NCBI RefSeq assembly: GCF_009689585.1
Contig: NZ_AP018694.1
Location: forward strand, 4,331,501-4,395,500
Length of the DNA stretch: 64,000 nucleotides
Source of the DNA: Aquipluma nitroreducens
GTDB taxonomy: Bacteria; Bacteroidota; Bacteroidia; Bacteroidales; Prolixibacteraceae
Direction of reading: 5' to 3'
Shown: in pieces, positions 16,468 through 25,100 of the stretch
Layout: each line of letters begins with the position of its first letter
Numbering within the stretch: the first letter of the stretch is position 1
Notes under the pieces: generated by a model
Told to the model about the DNA's origin: nothing
Databases searched by the model: none
What the model saw: the letters and a program-made list of their open reading frames with translations, nothing else
Position numbers and translations under genes: made by a program

Positions 16468-16500
16468 ATATGCCTGTTGGCTTTAGCTGACGGACAGGAT
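16468..16500 (+). repeat. TTTA-loop palindromic repeat, copy 3
   Basis: Contains GTTGGC-TTTA-GCTGAC with two G-T pairs, flanked by CCT and AGG. It sits 18 bp before the GTG start of the NuoE-NuoF fusion. Same orientation relative to the downstream gene as copies 1, 2, 4 and 5. Confidence 0.65.
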
Positions 16501-16517
16501 AATAAATAAAACAAAAA

Positions 16518-18875
16518 GTGAGCGAATCAAAAAACATACAACAAACCGTTGACGATATTATCGCTGAAAAAGGGGTGAAAGGAAAGTCCGTCATTCCAAT
16601 TTTGCAGGCGATTCAAAATACATACAATTATCTTCCGGAGGAAGCCTTGAAATACGTCTGCAAAAAAACTGAAATCACCCCGGAACAGATTGTAGGAGTG
16701 GCTTCGTTTTATTCGCAGTTCCGAATGCAACCTGTTGGTGAGCACATCATCAAAGTCTGTGTTGGAACTGCTTGCCATGTGAAAGGCGCCGGGCAGGTTT
16801 ACGATGCTTTTCGTCGTCATTTTAACCTGACTGGGCACGAAGAAACGGATGCTTCGCGAAAATATACCATCGAAAAAGTATCGTGTCTCGGTTGTTGTAC
16901 CTTGGCTCCGGTGGTTCAGATCGATGAAATTACTTACGGGCATGTGGCTTCAGACAAAGTTGGAAATGTACTGGCCGATTTCGAGAAGCATGCCGGAATT
17001 TCGAGTAGTAAAAAAGGACTTTTCAGAAATGTTGACGGAGAAGAAATTCAGGGCGAAATCCGATTGGGGTTGGGTTCTTGCTGTGTAGCTTCAGGAAGTG
17101 AAGATGTAAAAAAGGCGGTTGAGGAAACAATTGCCGACACCGGAATTCATATCAGTCTGAAAAATGTCGGATGCGTTGGTATGTGTCATCAGGTTCCATT
17201 GGTCGAAATTATTCCAAAGGGTGGAAAATCAATTTTGTATGCCAAGGTAAAACCCGAAGAAATACAGGGGATTATTGCCAACCATTTTAAACCTCAAAGT
17301 ACTTTTGGAATGCTGAAAAGTAGCGTTTATAAGTTCTTTGAAAGCGTGCAGACCGATACGGTTTGGGATGGCGTAAAGCAATATTCGATTGATGCCCGCG
17401 AAAAGGCGGTGTCCGATTTTCTGGATCGCCAAATCCCGATTGCAACGCAATACCGTGGAATTATCAATCCGCTTGATCTGGAAGAATACAAAAAGCACGA
17501 GGGCTTCGAGGCCATGAAAACCTGTTTGTTCGATCTTTCTCCGGAAAAGATTATTGAAACCATTAAAGACAGCGGTTTGCGGGGAAGGGGAGGAGCTGGT
17601 TTCCCGACAGGGATGAAATGGGATTTGGTGGCTTATAATCATTCGGATGTAAAATACCTGATTGTCAATGGTGATGAGGGCGACCCGGGAGCATTTATGG
17701 ATCGGATGTTGCTCGAATCGTATCCGTACCGGGTAATCGAGGGCGCTGTTATTGCTGCTAAGGCGGTTGGTGCCACGCAGGGATTTTTCTACATACGTGC
17801 CGAATACCCTTTGGCCGTAAAACGGATTCGTCAGGCACTGGTTTATTGTAGGGAAAATAATTACCTCGGCGAAAATATTTTGGGAAGCGGATTCTCATTC
17901 GATATGACCATTTATGAAGGGGCTGGCGCTTTCGTGTGCGGCGAAGAATCGGCCATGATGGCTTCTATAGAAGGAGAGCGTGGTTTCCCGCGTATTCGTC
18001 CTCCGTTTCCTGCAGTGAGTGGCTTGTGGAAGCAGCCTACACTGATCAACAATACCGAAACTTTTGCGCAAGTCTCCTACATCATTCGCGAAGGATCAGC
18101 TAAATTTGCTGGCATCGGAAGTGAAAAGAGCAAAGGCACAAAGGTATTTGCATTGGCTGGAAAGGTGAATCGGGGTGGATTGATTGAAGTACCGATGGGA
18201 ATTACCGTTCGTCAGATTGTGGAAGAAATTGGCGGCGGTGTTCAGAATGGCAAAAAATTTAAAGCGGTGCAAATTGGTGGGCCTTCCGGAGGTTGTGTCC
18301 CTGCTGAGTTGTACGATACGCCAATCGATTACGAATCGCTCCTGAAAGTTGGCGCGATGATGGGTTCTGGTGGTTTGGTTGTATTGGACGAAGATGATTG
18401 CATGGTAGATATTGCCCGCTATTTTCTGTCTTTCACGCAAAACGAATCCTGCGGAAAGTGCACGTTCTGCCGGGTCGGAACCAAACGAATGCTTGAAATC
18501 CTGAATAAGATCACTTCAGGTAAAGGAAAGTTACAGGATTTGGATGAATTGGAATACCTTGCAAGCTGGACTAAAAAAGGAAGTTTGTGTGGATTGGGAA
18601 AATCAGCTCCAAATCCAATTCTATCGACGCTGAAATATTTCAGGGAAGAATATCTGGCTCACATCAATGGCAAATGCCCATCGGGTAAATGTCAAAGCCT
18701 GATTAAATATCAGATCAACGATTTGTGCATCGGCTGTACTAAATGTGCACAGAAATGCCCAACCGAAGCCATTCTGTTTAAGCCGCACGAAAAGCACGAA
18801 GTTATTACTGATCTTTGTATCAAGTGTGATGCCTGCCGTGTAGTTTGCCCGGTTGATGCGGTGGAGATCGTTTGA
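16518..18875 (+). CDS. NuoE-NuoF (HydC-HydB type) fusion, NADH-linked flavin/Fe-S protein
   Basis: Cytoplasmic 785-aa fusion. Domains: NuoE/HydC thioredoxin-like [2Fe-2S] domain (1-165; C81, C86, C123, C127); a second thioredoxin-like [2Fe-2S] domain (about 180-260; C188/C189, C219, C223), as at the N-terminus of HydB; NuoF core with NADH/FMN motifs RGRGGAGFPTG (355-365), GDEGDPGAFMDR (385-396) and GAGAFVCGEE (468-477), and its [4Fe-4S] ligands C645, C648, C651, C691; and a C-terminal two-cluster ferredoxin (C737-C740-C743-C747, C767-C770-C773-C777). HydB-like proteins occur in flavin-based bifurcating complexes, but no hydrogenase subunit is present here. GTG start follows repeat copy 3 and is supported by the NuoE domain beginning right behind it. 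Probable partner: the flavoprotein at 19452. Confidence 0.9.
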   Translation: MSESKNIQQTVDDIIAEKGVKGKSVIPILQAIQNTYNYLPEEALKYVCKKTEITPEQIVGVASFYSQFRMQPVGEHIIKVCVGTACHVKGAGQVYDAFRRHFNLTGHEETDASRKYTIEKVSCLGCCTLAPVVQIDEITYGHVASDKVGNVLADFEKHAGISSSKKGLFRNVDGEEIQGEIRLGLGSCCVASGSEDVKKAVEETIADTGIHISLKNVGCVGMCHQVPLVEIIPKGGKSILYAKVKPEEIQGIIANHFKPQSTFGMLKSSVYKFFESVQTDTVWDGVKQYSIDAREKAVSDFLDRQIPIATQYRGIINPLDLEEYKKHEGFEAMKTCLFDLSPEKIIETIKDSGLRGRGGAGFPTGMKWDLVAYNHSDVKYLIVNGDEGDPGAFMDRMLLESYPYRVIEGAVIAAKAVGATQGFFYIRAEYPLAVKRIRQALVYCRENNYLGENILGSGFSFDMTIYEGAGAFVCGEESAMMASIEGERGFPRIRPPFPAVSGLWKQPTLINNTETFAQVSYIIREGSAKFAGIGSEKSKGTKVFALAGKVNRGGLIEVPMGITVRQIVEEIGGGVQNGKKFKAVQIGGPSGGCVPAELYDTPIDYESLLKVGAMMGSGGLVVLDEDDCMVDIARYFLSFTQNESCGKCTFCRVGTKRMLEILNKITSGKGKLQDLDELEYLASWTKKGSLCGLGKSAPNPILSTLKYFREEYLAHINGKCPSGKCQSLIKYQINDLCIGCTKCAQKCPTEAILFKPHEKHEVITDLCIKCDACRVVCPVDAVEIV

Positions 18876-18907
18876 GTTACGGGTTGCGTGATACGGGTTA
18901 CGAGTTG
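18874..18907 (+). repeat. GTTACGGGTTGCG-type repeat, upstream of the IVP gene
   Basis: Begins in the stop codon of the NuoE-NuoF gene. Contains CGGGTTGCGTGATACGGG, an 18-bp exact match to a segment in front of hemN (59661-59722). The related, inverted copy lies on the other side of the four-helix-bundle gene (19397-19441). Confidence 0.65.
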
Positions 18908-19013
18908 TCGGTCGCAAAGATTGTAGTTAAAATGATTTGGTAGTCATATAATGAGAATATTGATAATATTTTTTTTTAAATAATTAGTGATGAGTTTTTT
19001 ATCCGAAGCTTGA

Positions 19014-19027
19014 AACTCGCAACAATT
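19014..19027 (+). repeat. 14-bp direct repeat, left copy
   Basis: AACTCGCAACAATT, 7 bp before the ATG of the four-helix-bundle gene. The identical 14 bp recur at 19432-19445, 6 bp before the ATG of the next gene, so the two copies bracket one gene unit of 418 bp. Confidence 0.75.
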
Positions 19028-19034
19028 AAGAAAT

Positions 19035-19412
19035 ATGAACAACTACAAGGATCTTGATATTTACAACCTGTCTTACCGATTGGCAATCGATGTTCATAAA
19101 ATGACAATGACATTGCCTAAATATGAGCTTTATGAGCAAGGAAGTCAGGTTCGAAGATCATCAAAAAGCATTAAAGATAATGTTGCTGAAGGTTTTGGCA
19201 GAAGAAGGTATAAAGATGAATTTGTTCGCTTTCTGGTTTTTGCGCATTCATCATGTGATGAAGCAATTTCGCAATTGACGATGATCAATGAAATCTATTT
19301 TGAAAATAAAGACTTAAACAATTTACTTGAGGAGTATGAAGTTTTGGGTGCTAAAATCAATAAGTTTATTCAGTATGTCGAAGAAAACTGGAAATCAACT
19401 CGTAACCCATAA
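19035..19412 (+). CDS. Four-helix-bundle protein (23S rRNA IVP / bAvd-like family)
   Basis: A 125-aa helical protein of the S23/IVP family, which is encoded in intervening sequences of some 23S rRNA genes and as free genes across Bacteroidota; the accessory variability protein of diversity-generating retroelements has the same fold. Seen: YKDLDIYNLSYRLAIDVH, then LYEQGSQVRRSSKSIKDNVAEG with RRSS and the conserved N-x-AEGFGRR, then a C-terminal helix ending KFIQYVEENW. No retroelement reverse transcriptase or 23S rRNA is in the window. It sits between two flavoprotein genes and is bracketed by a 14-bp direct repeat and by inverted GTTACGGG-type repeats, so it looks like an inserted cassette. 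Its function as a free gene is not known to me. Confidence 0.87.
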   Translation: MNNYKDLDIYNLSYRLAIDVHKMTMTLPKYELYEQGSQVRRSSKSIKDNVAEGFGRRRYKDEFVRFLVFAHSSCDEAISQLTMINEIYFENKDLNNLLEEYEVLGAKINKFIQYVEENWKSTRNP

Positions 19413-19441
19413 CCCGCAACTCGAATCACGTAACTCGCAAC
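19397..19441 (+). repeat. GTAACCCGCAACTCG-type repeat, downstream of the IVP gene
   Basis: Starts within the last codons of the four-helix-bundle gene (AACTCGTAACCC...) and runs to the leader of the next gene. It is related to the repeat at 18874-18907 in inverted orientation. Confidence 0.6.
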
Positions 19442-19445
19442 AATT
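19432..19445 (+). repeat. 14-bp direct repeat, right copy
   Basis: AACTCGCAACAATT, identical to 19014-19027 and placed 6 bp before the ATG of the flavoprotein gene, as if the leader of this gene had been duplicated when the four-helix-bundle cassette entered. Confidence 0.75.
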
Positions 19446-19451
19446 TTTTAA

Positions 19452-21014
19452 ATGATAAAATTAACCATAGATAATCGCTCCGTTGAAGTTCCTTCCGGCA
19501 CTTCAGTCTGGCAGGCAGCACAGTCGGCTGGAATTGAGATTCCGACCATGTGCTATTTGGAGGGAACGGAGCATTTCACCTCGTGCATGATTTGCCTGGT
19601 GAAAGACGCTAAGAACGGACGTTTTTTTGCATCCTGTTCCACACCTGTCTTTGAAGGTCAATCCATTATTACTAATGATGAGGAAACCATCGAATCGCGG
19701 AAAGCAGCGCTTGAGTTGCTTTTGAGCGAACATGTTGGCGACTGCGAGGCTCCGTGCCAATTGGTTTGTCCGGCTCACATGAATATTCCGTTGATGAACC
19801 GACTGATTGCCAAAGGTGATTTTGCTAAGGCGCTGGAAGTGGTAAAGCGCGACATTGCATTACCTTCTATTTTGGGCCGAATTTGTCCTGCACCGTGCGA
19901 ATCTGGTTGTCGCCGTAAACAGGTTGACGAAGCAGTTTCAATTTGTTTGCTGAAACGATTTGTAGGCGACGAAGATTTGAAAAGTGAAAAACCGTATAAG
20001 CCGCAACTGGCCAAACTTTCAGGCAAAAAAGTAGCTGTTATTGGCGCTGGCCCAGCCGGATTGGCTGCGGCTTATTATTTGCAGATTAAAGGGCATCAGG
20101 CTGTAGTTTTTGACAAGAATGATCGTGCCGGCGGCGAATTGTTACAGATTGATAAGCAACTATTACCTGCTGAAATCATTGATCAGGAAGTAGCTCAAAT
20201 AGTTGCAAAAGGAGTTCAGCTTCGGTTGAATGAAACGATTAATGAGTTTCGGTTTTTAGAATTACAGAAGGAGTTTGATGCAGTTGTCGTAGCCTTTGGG
20301 GCAGTTAAAGAAGATACGTACGATTACGGATTACGGACTAACAACACCGGAGTCATTGCTGATAAAACCAGTTACCAGACCTCGATTCCGAATGTTTTTG
20401 CTGTCGGAAATTCTGTCAGGTATTCAAAAATGGCGGTTCGCTCGGTCGGGCAGGGAAAAGAAGTGGCAACTGTGATCGATAATTATTTTAAGACTTCAGA
20501 AATAAAGGGTTACCCAGAGCGGTTTAATTCCAAATTTGGAAGATTGGCTGAGTCTGAATTTATTCAATATCAAAAGGATTCGGAAAATGCACCGCGACAA
20601 AAAGCTGATCAATCTGGATTTACTAAAGAAGCAGCAATCCGTGAAGCCAAACGCTGTATGCACTGCGATTGCCGCAATCCGGAATCGTGTGTATTGCGCG
20701 AATTGTCTGACCGTTATCATGCTGAACAAAAGAGATTTCAGGGCGAAAAACGGTTTGATGTAGAAAAATTCATTCACCGCGAAGGAATTGTTTACGAACC
20801 TTCAAAGTGCATCAAATGTGGCATTTGTGTCCGTTTGACCCGGAATCATCAGGAAGAATTTGGATTTACATTTATTGGCCGTGGGTTCGATGTAAAAGTA
20901 GGTGTGCCGTTTAACGAAAGCGTTCAGAAAGGATTAGAAAAAACTGCATCAATTGTTGCCAAAGCTTGTCCAACGGGTGCACTTGCCATGTATAATAATG
21001 AGGAACAAATCTAA
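19452..21014 (+). CDS. [2Fe-2S]/GltD-like flavoprotein lacking the NAD(P) domain
   Basis: A 520-aa cytoplasmic electron-transfer flavoprotein. Order: NuoG-type [2Fe-2S] domain (1-80; C34, C45, C48, C62); GltD/NfnB N-terminal [4Fe-4S] helical domain (about 95-165; C98, C102, C106, C145, C149, C153); FAD Rossmann motif VAVIGAGPAG (194-203); second FAD segment NVFAVGNSV (314-322); C-terminal Fe-S region (about 400-510) with CMHCDC (402-407) and a hydrogenase-style CIKCGIC...GFIGRGFD-like block (453-480) plus C506-Pro. In GltD/NfnB about 280 residues separate the two FAD motifs and include an NAD(P)H-binding domain; here only about 110 do, so that domain is absent. The usual Gly-Asp of the second motif is Gly-Asn. 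It resembles the GltD-like subunit of Stn/Nfn transhydrogenases, but without the nucleotide site. Probable partner of the NuoE-NuoF fusion. Confidence 0.85.
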   Translation: MIKLTIDNRSVEVPSGTSVWQAAQSAGIEIPTMCYLEGTEHFTSCMICLVKDAKNGRFFASCSTPVFEGQSIITNDEETIESRKAALELLLSEHVGDCEAPCQLVCPAHMNIPLMNRLIAKGDFAKALEVVKRDIALPSILGRICPAPCESGCRRKQVDEAVSICLLKRFVGDEDLKSEKPYKPQLAKLSGKKVAVIGAGPAGLAAAYYLQIKGHQAVVFDKNDRAGGELLQIDKQLLPAEIIDQEVAQIVAKGVQLRLNETINEFRFLELQKEFDAVVVAFGAVKEDTYDYGLRTNNTGVIADKTSYQTSIPNVFAVGNSVRYSKMAVRSVGQGKEVATVIDNYFKTSEIKGYPERFNSKFGRLAESEFIQYQKDSENAPRQKADQSGFTKEAAIREAKRCMHCDCRNPESCVLRELSDRYHAEQKRFQGEKRFDVEKFIHREGIVYEPSKCIKCGICVRLTRNHQEEFGFTFIGRGFDVKVGVPFNESVQKGLEKTASIVAKACPTGALAMYNNEEQI

Positions 21015-21033
21015 ACTACCTAAATACCATTCT

Positions 21034-21990
21034 ATGAAAACCACTTTAAGTATTGTTTGTATTCTGTTGTTGTCGCTTTCTTCGGAAGCGAAAATAAAAG
21101 TACTCATTGTTGACGGCCAGAATAATCACGAGGTTTGGCCCAAATCTACGATCATGATGAAACAGTATCTGGAAGAAACAGGTTTGTTTTCGGTAGACAT
21201 CAAACGCACAAAGTTTACCTGGATGGGCGAACGGGAAAAAGATTATCTGCCATTGGCCGGTGTGGGCGAAACACAAGATTTGAAAGAGCCAAAAACTGAT
21301 CCGGATTTTGTTTTGTCGTTCAAAAAATACGATGTGGTCGTTTCTAATTTTGGTTGGCGAGCTGCCGATTGGCCCGAAGCTACACAAAAAGCTCTTGAAA
21401 AATTTATGAAGGATGGTGGCGGTTTTGTTTCGGTACATGCTGCTGATAACTCGTTCCCAAACTGGTTGGAGTATAACAAAATGATTGGCCTTGGTGGTTG
21501 GGGCGACCGGACCGAAAAAGATGGGCCGTATGTTTATTATTCCAACGATGGCGAATTGGTTCGCGATACTTCGCCAGGTAGCGCCGGAGCGCATGGGCCA
21601 CAACATATCATTCCGGTTACCATTCGTGTGGCCGACCATCCAATTACAAAAGGGTTGCCTAAGGTTTGGTTAACAGCTAAGGACGAATGTTATGCAAAAT
21701 TACGTGGTCCGGGTGAGAACATGATCATTCTGGCTACCGGAAAAGATATGTCGGGAAAAGCTCCAACCGACAGAAACGAGCCTATGCTTATGGCGTTGAC
21801 TTATGGAAAAGGCCGTATTTTTCATACTACCCTTGGGCACGACGATTATTCATGCGAAAGTGTAGGATTCATCACTACTTTTTTGCGTGGAGTTGAATGG
21901 GCGGCAACCGGTAAAGTTACGCAGGCTGTTCCCTCTGATTTTCCTACTGCAGAAGAGTCAACCATCAGAAAATTTGTGCTGAAAAAATAA
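21034..21990 (+). CDS. Exported ThuA-like protein
   Basis: A 318-aa secreted protein of the ThuA family (class-I glutamine-amidotransferase-like fold linked to sugar, especially keto-sugar, metabolism). Seen: signal peptide (MKTTLSIVCILLLSLSSEA), KIKVLIVDGQNNHEVW, GGGFVSVHAADNSF (position of the amidotransferase nucleophile turn, here with no Cys), AHGPQHIIPV, DHPITKGLPKVW and the C-terminal GKGRIFHTTLGHDDYS typical of the family. The open frame extends upstream to a TTG inside the preceding gene, but the ATG at 21034, 19 bp after that gene's stop, is followed directly by a good signal peptide and is preferred. As last gene of the series it hints at a carbohydrate substrate for the locus; this is inference. 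Confidence 0.85.
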   Translation: MKTTLSIVCILLLSLSSEAKIKVLIVDGQNNHEVWPKSTIMMKQYLEETGLFSVDIKRTKFTWMGEREKDYLPLAGVGETQDLKEPKTDPDFVLSFKKYDVVVSNFGWRAADWPEATQKALEKFMKDGGGFVSVHAADNSFPNWLEYNKMIGLGGWGDRTEKDGPYVYYSNDGELVRDTSPGSAGAHGPQHIIPVTIRVADHPITKGLPKVWLTAKDECYAKLRGPGENMIILATGKDMSGKAPTDRNEPMLMALTYGKGRIFHTTLGHDDYSCESVGFITTFLRGVEWAATGKVTQAVPSDFPTAEESTIRKFVLKK

Positions 21991-22197
21991 GACGAGTTTC
22001 TTTATAACTTTCTTTTTGATTTGGGCATTGATTCTGTACGTTTTTCCCGTTTTATTGGCATAACATTAATTCAAAGAAGAACCAGTAAAATAAGGCGATT
22101 CCGTTAAGAAACTTTAACTTTAATTGTAAAACCTTGAAGTTAAAATTGGGTTCTTATCTGAAAAATCAAAATCATAAATTCCATTCAGAAAAAAGTT

Positions 22198-25100
22198 ATG
22201 GAAACGTCATCAAAACCGGTTTTTTACTCCACCAATTCTTCCCGATGGAAACGATTTTTATGGGGAGTTAAAATTCTAACTGTTTTAATTCTTATAGGTG
22301 TTGTTTGCCTGTCGTTTTCTTTGTTGCACAAACAAGTTTTTAAACTTCCTTCTTTGCATGAGCATCTGATGCTTTCTCAGAACGAAAATCTGAAATACAA
22401 CAGTGCTGATTTGCAGGTTGCGGAGAGCGAGCACTTCAAGAAATTGGCATTGGAAGCACGCACCCGTAAGGAGCATAATTTTTACAAGAAAGATAAAGTT
22501 ATTCCGGGCGAAGTCAGAAAATACATGCCTGTTCGTGCCGGGTTTTATGTGAACTGGGATATTCAATCGAAATATTCGCTTGATCAGAATGCTTCGAAAA
22601 TGAATATGATTCTTCCTGAATGGTTATTTATTCAGGATACAGCAGATGTGGTTTCTACTGATATTGATTTATCGGCACTCGAAATTATGCGACGAAATCA
22701 TTTGGCCATTGTTCCCATGCTGTCGAACTATTTTAAAAATGTGTGGAACGGGAAGAATGTACATCGCATCATCACTTCGCCTGAGAGACGTGCAAAATTG
22801 ATTAAAAGCCTGATCGATGTTCTGGATAAATACAAGTTTAATGGGGTAAACATCGACTTCGAGGAGTTGACAGATGAAAAAACCGATGAGTACCTTGTTA
22901 CTTTCATGAAAGAATTGCATCACGAATTGAGTAGCAGAGGTTATTTGGTCACCCAGGATATTGCTCCGTTTAACGAAGATTACAATGTGACTGAACTGGC
23001 AAAGTACACTGATTTCCTGTTCCTGATGGGTTACGATCAGCACAACTCAACATCCGAGGCTGGGCCTGTAGCGGCTCAAACGTGGCTCGAAGCAGGTTTG
23101 GGCGATTTATGTAAGAAAGTTCCGTCTGATAAAGTGGTACTTTGTCTTGCTGCTTTCGGGTACGATTGGCAGGATGGTTTTCAGGGCGAAGATGTGACTT
23201 ATCAGGAAGCGATTTCAACGGCGCTCGAAAGTGAAGGTAAAGTGAAGTATGATAACAATACCTACAACCTTGACTACACTTACTACGATGATAACGATAA
23301 GGTTCATCATGTTTATTTTGCCGATGCTGCAACAGCTTTTAACGGCATGCGTACAGCCGCCAATTTCGAAACTTCAGGAGTGGCTATATGGCGGTTAGGT
23401 TCTGAAGATCCGCGATTGTGGAAATTCTATAGCGAAGATCTTTCAGCCGCGACCCTCACGAATAAGTCTTTCGATGTGAATTTGCTCCAAGATGAACAGT
23501 CGTCGTATAGCGTTGATTATGTTGGCGCTGGTGAAGTGCTGAATATCCTCTCTGTACCTCATCCCGGAAAATTCAATATTGAATACAATAAAGCCGACAA
23601 CCTGGTGGCCGAAGAAGAATATATCAGTTTGCCTTCAGGATATGTGATTAACAAAGCTGGTGAGAAGAAAAAGCAGATTGTGCTTACTTTCGACGATGGT
23701 CCAGATGAACGCTACACTCCACGTATTCTGGATATTCTTAGCGAATACAAAGTTCCGGCTGCCTTTTTTGTAACCGGAATTAATGCTGAACAGAATCTTC
23801 CTTTGGTAAAGCGTCTTTATCGCGAAGGCCACGAGATTGGCAATCATACCTTTTTGCATCCGAATCTGACTCTGGCATCAGACGATCGATTGAAACTTGA
23901 GTTGCGGTCAACAGGATACATCATTGAAAGTATAACCGGCCATGCGACTACCTTGTTTCGTCCACCATACGACACCGATGCTGAACCGACAAATCCGATT
24001 CAGATACGTCCAATATATACCGCCAAACAGGAAGGATATTTGACCATTGGTTCTTCAATCGATCCTCGCGACTGGGAAGAGGGCGTTTCGGCTGACACGA
24101 TTGTTGCCAGGGCTGAAAGGCAGAGCGGACTAGGAAACATTATATTGTTGCATGATGCAGGAGGAGAGCGGGAACAAACAGTTGCCGCATTGCCCCGAAT
24201 CATTGAATATTATAAAATGCATGGTTATCAGTTTGTGAGCCTTGCATCGTTAATGGATAAAAAGCGCGACGACATTATGCCACAGGCTGTTGGTTCATTC
24301 AATAAATACCTTCAAACGGCTGATGCAACCGTTTTTAAAACGGGTTATTATTTCAATCGCGTGGTGTCAGCTATTTTCTTTCTGGCAATGATCCTTTCGC
24401 TGCTAAAGCTGAAAAGTATTGCCATTCTGGCGATTCGTCAACGAAGAAAATCAAAGAAACTGGGGGCAAATCCAATTGTGTCTGGAAATCGCAAAGTGAG
24501 TGTAATTGTTCCGGGTTATAACGAAGAAATTACGGCGCCTAAAACAGTCGAAAACCTTCTTCTTTCCAATTATCCGGATATTGAAATTGTGTTTGTTGAT
24601 GATGGTTCGAAAGACAATACCTTCGGGAATATACAATCGCTTTATGGCGATCATCCAAAAGTTAAAGCGCTTACCAAGCCTAATGGAGGCAAAGCTTCTG
24701 CCTTGAATTATGGAATCGGATTTGCTACTGGCGATATTTTGGTGTGTATCGATGCTGATACGGTGCTTAATCCGGATGCTATTTCCCGGATGGTCGCCGG
24801 TTTTGACGATCCTAAAGTGGCAGCAATGGCCGGAAACGTGAAAGTCGGGAACCGTAAGAATCTGTTGACACGCTGGCAATCGATCGAATACATTACCAGC
24901 CAGAATTTCGACAGGCGTGGTTACGACGTTGTGAATGCCATTATGGTGGTTCCCGGTGCTATTGGCGCTTTTAGACGTGACGCCGTAATGAAAGTTGGAA
25001 TGTTTACCACCGATACGCTTGCCGAAGATTGTGACCTGACATTACGTTTGCTAAGTGCAGGTTATAAAGTGCGAACCTGCAACGAAGCCCTCGCTTTTAC

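Noticed and set aside
19035-19412. Diversity-generating retroelement
   Set aside because: The IVP/bAvd-like gene lacks a nearby reverse transcriptase and template/variable repeat pair.
16518-21014. [FeFe]-hydrogenase operon (HydABC)
   Set aside because: HydB- and HydC-like parts are present, but no H-cluster motifs and no hydrogenase catalytic subunit; the partner is a GltD-like flavoprotein.
21046-21639. 197-aa open frame on the minus strand
   Set aside because: Shadow of the well-supported ThuA-like gene, with a composition unlike a protein (Arg/His/Phe-rich, no domain).
22055-22070. TTGGCAT-N5-TAAT resembling a sigma-54 promoter before the polysaccharide synthase gene
   Set aside because: The -24 half fits, but the -12 TGC element is missing and no sigma-54 activator is near.
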